NCBI GenBank assembly: GCA_028565635.1
Contig: JAOXYB010053946.1
Location: 1-11,360, forward strand
Length of the DNA: 11,360 nt
From: Phoronis ovalis
Taxonomy: Eukaryota; Phoronida; Phoronidae
Direction: 5' to 3'
The translations under genes and the position numbers were made by a program. Under the pieces are notes generated by a model. It had not been told where the DNA came from. It made no database searches and was given only the letters and a program-made list of their open reading frames with translations. The stretch's first letter is position 1; each line of letters starts with the position of its first letter. Shown here piece by piece: positions 8,506 through 11,360 of this stretch.

Positions 8506-8653
8506 CTGATTTTATGTTTTAAGATGCCTTGACCTATTCGAGACTAGTTATTCACACTTTACATTTTGAGTCGACCTTTGGGTAGTTTAATGAAATATAG
8601 ACTAATAAAGGTGTACAAATTATTTATCTGTCACATGATTATGTTAATAGTAA
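8506..8653 (+). repeat. Repeat module A (direct)
   Basis: Begins ctgattttatgttttaag, then ttcgagactagttattcac, gagtcgacctttgggtagtt and a tail tatctgtcacatgatta. It aligns with module B over its whole length with short indels (B has about 20 extra bases before the tail). It is followed directly by gtaaggag and the 49-bp array. Confidence 0.75.
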
Positions 8654-8684
8654 GGAGACCATTTTGAGTAAAAACTTTACGTTG

Positions 8685-8876
8685 AATCTGGTTTTGAATC
8701 TGAATCTGACTCTGGATCTGACTTTACATGATATGAAAAAATCTGGTTCTGAATCTGAATCTGGATCTGACTTTACATGATATGAAAAAATCTGGTTCTG
8801 AAGCTGAATCTGGATCTGACTTTACACGATATGAAAAAATCTGGTTCTGAATCTGAATCTGGTTCTGCCTTTACAT
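8685..8876 (+). repeat. 49-bp tandem array with internal TCTGAA-type hexamers
   Basis: Units begin aatctggtt at 8685, 8740, 8789 and 8838. Units two and three are exactly 49 nt; unit one is 55 nt, longer by one hexamer; unit four ends in a divergent tail at about 8876. Each unit has a hexamer part (ctgaatctgaatctggatct) and a unique part (gactttacatgatatgaaaa). The one-hexamer length difference shows two levels of repeat growth, hexamer slippage within the unit and duplication of the whole unit. Confidence 0.85.
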
Positions 8877-9048
8877 ACATGTACGTAATTCTCGTAAAAT
8901 CATGCAGGGTGAATTTCGGTAAAATCTATGTTCTTTTCGTAACATTCCGGTAATATCGCCAATGCATGATTGCGTGTGGACAACTGTGAATTAAACTATA
9001 AGACTGGCCTCCCCGGGGACATATATCTACCACTCCTAGTGTGTCCTC
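8877..9048. other. Spacer between tandem array and module B
   Basis: Unique sequence inside the composite element, including a locally GC-rich ctccccgggga near 9010. No other structure seen. Confidence 0.4.
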
Positions 9049-9219
9049 CTGATTTTATGTTTTAAGGTGCCTAGACCCATTCGGGACTAGTTATTCACAC
9101 TATATTTTGAGTCGACCTTTGGGTAGTTTAATGAAAAAAGACACTGTCTAATAAAGGTGTAAAAATCATGATTATGAAGAATTACTTTACTTATCTGTCA
9201 CATGATTATAGTAAAAACT
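9049..9219 (+). repeat. Repeat module B (direct)
   Basis: Second direct copy of module A: ctgattttatgttttaagg, cattcgggactagttattc, gagtcgacctttgggtagtt, ctaataaaggtgtaaaaa and tatctgtcacatgatta, then gtaaaaact. It differs from A by scattered substitutions and small insertions, which implies the copies have separated for some time. Confidence 0.75.
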
Positions 9220-9395
9220 TGCGATTTTCAAATGTAAACATCAAAAAAAAATAAGTACAACAGCCCTGTAGATACAAAATTGAAACTTCAGTTTTTATCC
9301 AAAACGTTCCCCTTACTGGTTACATAATCATGCGATAGAATTTTCACTATCCTTAAGTTACAGTAAGATCTTTTCTAAAACGCATAGTTTCAGTA

Positions 9396-9470
9396 GTCTA
9401 TGTTTTCATTAAATTGCCAAAAAGTCGACTCGTAAAGTGTGAATAACTTGTCCCGAACGGGTCTAACGTA
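9396..9470 (-). repeat. Repeat module C (inverted)
   Basis: The reverse complement reads tacgttagacccgttcggga, then caagttattcacactttac, gagtcgactttttggca and atttaatgaaaacatagac, clearly the same core as modules A and B. With B it makes an inverted pair separated by about 0.2 kb that could form a hairpin in single-stranded DNA or RNA. Confidence 0.7.
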
Positions 9471-9550
9471 CGTAAAGTGAGCTGCAGAATCAGATCTAGA
9501 TTGAACGTAAAATCAGCTCCAGATTCAGCTAGATTCGAAAAAACTAAAAT

Positions 9551-10289
9551 TTTAATTGCTCTAAATGGCAAGTATTTGATAAAAACAACGACTTTTCACG
9601 ATATTTTTTGTTTCACCAAATTTTCCTCACGATAAATGTTTCAAACGATTTTTCTGAATATTTTCACGGATTTTTAGCAAAAAAACAAAGAAGCAGAAAA
9701 CACTAGTTATAAAAGAATGATCACTAGTAACACTTAATTTTTGTAGTTTACAAAACAAACATTGTTTAGAACTTTTATAAAGAAGAAATGATATATATCC
9801 TGTCTAGTCTTTTTTTGGAGTATCGATTGACTATGCGATAATAAGGCTTTCTTAAATTTGGAAATTATCCCCAAACAAAAGCGGCTGTTACCCTAATTTC
9901 TTTTAGTCCAAATGAATGAGATGTAGGTGCATGTCACACATATTTTGGATGGCGATTTAACTTAGAATTTCATGAAACATTTTTTACAAAAAATTCTATC
10001 ATTAGAAAATTCAAAAAATCGCAAATTTAGAATGGTAAATATTCCGTTTTCACTTTGGCTCTACTAAAATACACGGTAATAATTTTTCTCGGCAATAGGT
10101 TATCAGATATGTGATTTTATAGGCATGCACTTGAGGGGACTAGCGTCGGAACCTTTCGATCCCTTTATCCTTTTTAGTTAAACACAATTCCTGGTTTTAA
10201 AACCTCACTTAAGAAAGGCATTACATGTATATAAACGGTGAAATTTAAAGTGATTAAAGTAATATAACTGATACTAATATAAATTACAG
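9551..10289. other. AT-rich intergenic or intronic stretch
   Basis: No gene, RNA or clear repeat seen in this roughly 740-nt stretch. It ends with aaattacag at 10281-10289, a good splice-acceptor sequence preceding the C-rich open frame. Confidence 0.5.
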
Positions 10290-10487
10290 AGAAGGCATTT
10301 CTTAGACCAGCGAAATCCAAATTTTACGAGAGAGGCCCCTCGGATTACCCCTGTTAAGGGACCGACCCCCTCCCGAATCCACCCTCAAGCTCAATCAAGG
10401 CCGAGCGCCTCATGCAAAGCAGTCTCACTCCTAATTCAACCCAAAAAATCATCGCCCCTTAAAAATGCTGGATGGTATACCTGTTAA
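10290..10487 (+). CDS. Candidate exon: C-rich open frame behind a splice acceptor
   Basis: After the acceptor aaattacag a 65-codon frame runs to TAA at 10485-10487, through a C-rich patch (about 10330-10460) that contrasts sharply with the AT-rich flanks. The peptide begins RRHFLDQRNPNFTREAPR, continues with Pro/Ser-rich VKGPTPSRIHPQAQSRPSA, and ends KNAGWYTC. A donor-like tg|gtatac at 10475 could instead make it an internal exon. It is phase 0, which would match the exon h donor of the receptor gene, so an alternative tail is conceivable but unproven. A repeat fragment is the main alternative. Confidence 0.22.
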   Translation, partial: RRHFLDQRNPNFTREAPRITPVKGPTPSRIHPQAQSRPSASCKAVSLLIQPKKSSPLKNAGWYTC

Positions 10488-11168
10488 GGTATGCTTTGCA
10501 CCACTAAAAGCTTGTAATTATGCATCTTGTACGAATGAATAATCCTGCTTACGAAAAAAAATGTGTACCCCTTTTCAGAAAATCCTGCATCTGCTACTGT
10601 CTGATTTGATATATCGATGAACTGTTTTAGAAAGGTGTGGTGAATGGTGAATAGCATTATTTACTGATGAACGTGAATATGGTTTTGAAATTGCTGGTGA
10701 ACGGTGAATTTACTTTTTTTTTAAAGTTGTGAATGGTGACCTGTGGGGGTATACAGTCCCCTCTGAAAAAGGTATTGGTGTTGTGCTAGGTACGAAGTTA
10801 AGAGTACTGCATGTGTATATCGTATTCACATAATTATGTTTTATTTTTGAACGATTCTTTGTAACTCAAGGGCGTAATATTATATTGATGTCTGATCCTA
10901 GCCAACCACGCCAACTGCTTTAATTTGGCTCCTGATATCATAGGTTTTCCGCATTTCTTCGATGTTACGTAAAGAAGACATGGTTCTTGCATTGCCAAGC
11001 CTGATTCTCGACTCCCGGTCCTCGATGTGATCTCACTTTCGCTGTTTTGACTAACTGAACCCAATAAATCCAACAATACTCTGCGATTTAGTAATGTTCA
11101 ACCCATAATTCATTGTGATTTGTTCATACACGTGCTGGATCGATCGCCCTGGGGCTCACTTAAAAAAA
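10488..11168. other. Stretch with GGTGAA-type repeats and an unsupported antisense frame
   Basis: Holds the repeat cluster at 10637-10740 (listed). Also present is a minus-strand frame at 10834-11076 of 80 codons (SESEITSRTGSRESGLAM and later KKCGKPMISGAKLKQLAWL), in DNA of somewhat higher GC. It has a TTG rather than an ATG start and no recognised family, so it is not called a gene. Confidence 0.4.
10637..10740 (+). repeat. Imperfect GGTGAATGGTGAA repeat cluster
   Basis: The words tggtgaatggtgaatag (10639 on), gatgaacgtgaat, ctggtgaacggtgaattt (10694 on) and gttgtgaatggtgacc (10727 on) recur within about 100 nt. They look like decayed units of a G/T/A-rich minisatellite. Confidence 0.5.
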
Positions 11169-11360
11169 AGTCGGGTATGCATGCTTGTCCGAAAAAAAGG
11201 GGGTAAGGGGTACCTTTTTCGCCGTTCGACGGGGTTTCCGGGAACCCCTTTTAGGGGTCGATTTTGGCGGAAAACCATATTTAGGGGTATGTTTTTGGCA
11301 AATGTAACTTCCCGTTTAGGGGTTGATTTTTCACGTACACCTCCCGTTTAGGGGTCCTTT
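11169..11360 (+). repeat. TTTAGGGGT tandem array, period about 32 nt, cut by window edge
   Basis: TTTAGGGG occurs at 11250, 11280, 11315 and 11347, spaced 30, 35 and 32 nt. Each is followed by a variant of tcgattttggc / tatgtttttggc / ttgatttttcac. Related G-run phrases (gggtaaggggtacctttttc and gggtatgc) extend it leftward to about 11170. It continues beyond the window. An open frame on the + strand through it (11115-11351) is a product of the repeat. Confidence 0.7.

Larger units (their letters stand above)
8506..9550. mobile_element. Composite repeat element: two direct modules, one inverted module, tandem array
   Basis: Module A (8506-8653) and module B (9049-9219) are direct copies, sharing ctgattttatgttttaag, gactagttattcacact, gagtcgacctttgggtag, ctaataaaggtgta and tatctgtcacatgatta. 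Module C (9396-9470) carries the core in reverse complement. A 49-bp tandem array lies between A and B. Next to C, at about 9480-9540, complements of the same TCTGAATCTG-type words recur, so array plus module is itself mirrored. This fits a non-autonomous fold-back or MITE-like DNA element, possibly nested insertions. No transposase is present and no target-site duplication was identified. Confidence 0.5.

Noticed and set aside
8324-8509. 61-codon + strand open frame downstream of the receptor gene
   Set aside because: No ATG at its left end, no recognised motif, length near chance expectation, and its end runs into repeat module A.
10472-10491. Imperfect palindrome around gtatacctgttaaggtatgc as an operator or hairpin
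   Set aside because: Only a 5-bp stem with a 6-nt loop in eukaryotic non-coding DNA; too weak to support a function.
11115-11351. 78-codon + strand open frame
   Set aside because: It runs through the tandem array; its peptide reflects the repeat and has no start context.
11250-11354. Telomeric repeat (TTTAGGGG resembles plant and algal telomere units)
   Set aside because: The words are 30-35 nt apart with other sequence between them, so this is a minisatellite and not a telomere array.

Overview
The window is AT-rich, intron-rich eukaryotic DNA. It has no bacterial gene packing, and its only well-supported gene is cut into nine exons by consensus GT-AG introns of about 0.4 to 1.2 kb. The gene family, intron style and abundant short dispersed and tandem repeats suggest an invertebrate animal, possibly a lophotrochozoan such as a bivalve mollusc. 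That placement is an inference from general character, not a species identification.

Gene (positions 429-7388, + strand): nine exons join into one uninterrupted frame of 792 nt, giving 263 residues plus a TGA stop. They encode TM2 to TM7 and the cytoplasmic tail of a seven-transmembrane receptor of the class E / cAMP-receptor-like family (Dictyostelium cAR/CRL type, also known from fungi and many invertebrates). The diagnostic features are a Cys at the top of TM3, the TWCW motif in extracellular loop 2, a TM6 of the YP..Y...S.LP..NRIQNA type, and a TM7 ending P.QGG.NA. The start codon, N-terminus and TM1 lie upstream of the window. Splice phases agree at all eight junctions, which is strong internal evidence for the model. 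Two small exons, of 33 nt (loop 2) and 48 nt (loop 3), are phase-symmetric and could be skipped without shifting the frame.

Introns: most are featureless AT-rich DNA. Intron 1 carries an unusually long antisense open frame of about 134 codons. Intron 3 carries an antisense frame of about 157 codons broken by a single TAG, probably a pseudogene or transposon remnant. Intron 7 has a perfect DR1 nuclear-receptor-type site (AGGTCA-A-AGGTCA) and a short antisense frame.

Downstream (7389-11360): this is repeat territory. It holds a three-copy degenerate repeat just after the stop, a composite element at 8506-9550, a C-rich patch with a candidate spliced open frame at 10290-10487, a GGTGAA-type repeat cluster, and a roughly 32-bp TTTAGGGGT tandem array running off the right edge. 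The composite element consists of two direct copies of a ~150 bp module, an inverted third copy, and a 49-bp tandem array built from TCTGAA-type hexamers. No tRNA, rRNA, CRISPR array or second convincing gene was seen.
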